Shown here: in pieces, positions 63,643-64,000 of the stretch
Numbering within the stretch: position 1 is the first letter of the stretch
Layout: each line of letters opens with the position of its first letter
NCBI RefSeq assembly: GCF_031458235.1
Contig: NZ_JAVDYB010000001.1
Coordinates: 8,085,001-8,149,000 of the forward strand
Reading direction: 5' to 3'
Origin: Catenuloplanes atrovinosus
GTDB taxonomy: Bacteria; Actinomycetota; Actinomycetes; Mycobacteriales; Micromonosporaceae
DNA length: 64,000 nucleotides
Notes under the pieces: generated by a model
The model's input: the letters and a program-made list of their open reading frames with translations, nothing else
The model's database searches: none
What the model was told of the DNA's origin: nothing
Position numbers and translations under genes: made by a program

Positions 63643-63886
63643 GCCTCGACGGCGCCGGGACAAGACCCCGCACGGGTACGTCCTGACGCCGTTGAGCCGG
63701 GGTGTCGTGGTTCAACATGTGGCGGGCGTCGCATCCGGCCACCCCCACGGGCGCTCGCCCGGGGTAGCGGCTTGGTGAGGAGCAGGGTGCCGCGCTAAAA
63801 CGGGTGGAACGGAGACCGATGTTGACCTCGTCCGGGCCACCAGGCCGCGCCGACGCATCGCTCGACCGACCAAGGAGGCCTACGCC
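63643..63886. other. Gap between subtilase and DUF7455-like gene
   Basis: Together with the subtilase leader, the gene-free stretch is about 345 bp. Apart from the elements upstream of the subtilase and AAGGAGG before the next start, I see no conserved structure here. Confidence 0.5.
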
Positions 63887-64000
63887 ATGAACGCACTGCA
63901 GAACCCCACTCAGGTGGAGATCGTCAACACCGTCACCGAGCGCTGCGACAGTTGCGGTGCGGCCGCGAAGGTGGGCGTGCGCCTCTCCGGTGGTGGCGAG
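63887..64000 (+). CDS. Small zinc-ribbon-like actinobacterial protein, 5' end (partial)
   Basis: 38 residues up to the window edge: a short N-terminus, then TERCDSCGAAAKVGVRLSGGGE. The CDxCGAxAxVxVxLxGGGE pattern is that of small actinobacterial proteins (DUF7455-type) that often lie near sigma-factor genes; function unknown. ATG at 63887 is preceded by AAGGAGG. The rest lies outside the window. Confidence 0.8.
   Translation, partial: MNALQNPTQVEIVNTVTERCDSCGAAAKVGVRLSGGGE

Overview
The window is high-GC actinobacterial DNA. Its gene set, a complete Gram-positive-type flagellar and chemotaxis locus in a chromosome rich in mycothiol-era and secreted-hydrolase genes, fits Micromonosporaceae with motile spores, most likely Actinoplanes or a close relative. 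That assignment is inferred from gene content; no rRNA gene is present to confirm it.

Layout. 1-3232: end of pstS, then pstC, pstA and pstB (phosphate uptake), closed by a strong terminator. 3284-9501: housekeeping and signalling genes (GH1 beta-glucosidase, a MDMPI-fold protein, murB, a secreted CAP-domain protein, a degenerate GGDEF protein, and a divergent histidine kinase/OmpR regulator pair). 9563-18012 (+): chemotaxis genes cheA, cheW, an unrecognised gene, cheB, cheR, cheY-like, cheX, cheY, a second CheX-like gene and an unrecognised small gene. 18075-24183: a non-flagellar block (SSS symporter with small partner, MFS exporter, HxlR regulator with a divergent quinone-oxidoreductase-like gene, trypsin-like protease). 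24294-52331 (-): the main flagellar cluster. In transcription order it is fliA, fliC, fliD, fliS, a small gene, flgB, flgC, fliE, fliF, fliG, fliH, fliI, fliJ, an NlpC/P60-SLT hydrolase, fliK, flgD, flgE, flbD, motA, motB, fliL, fliM, fliN, fliO, fliP, fliQ (two copies), fliR, flhB, flhA, an flhF-like gene and a small membrane protein. 52549-56105 (+): flgN, flgK, flgL, fliW, csrA. 56168-64000: secreted M23 peptidase (-), chemoreceptor (+), PHP protein, SRPBCC protein, a 34-bp tandem repeat array, a stand-alone receiver, a secreted subtilase and the start of a small zinc-ribbon-like protein.

Regulation read from the DNA. Seven promoters match a FliA/WhiG-type pattern, CTCA(A/T/C)-N15-G(C/T)CGA, always with exactly 15 bp between the elements: upstream of cheA, cheB, fliC, flgB, flgN, flbD and the chemoreceptor gene. 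A second element, two copies of GC(A/T/G)(A/C)CC(G) 11 bp apart, lies 7-8 bp upstream of the -35 element at flgB and flbD. It also occurs upstream of fliA, of the downstream fliQ copy, and of the subtilase gene. It resembles the binding box I recall for the sporangium regulator TcrA of Actinoplanes missouriensis. This suggests two tiers: box-containing structural, motor and sigma-factor promoters, and box-less late genes (flagellin, hook-filament junction, chemotaxis).

The most unusual features are the two diverged but nearly protein-identical fliQ genes in one operon, the FlhF homologue without a GTP-binding loop, the FliM without its usual CheY-binding peptide, two unrecognised genes embedded in the che cluster, the subtilase that seems wired to the flagellar regulator, and a family-specific repeat (TTTGCTCTGCTTACCTG) found as inverted pairs and as a 34-bp-period array.
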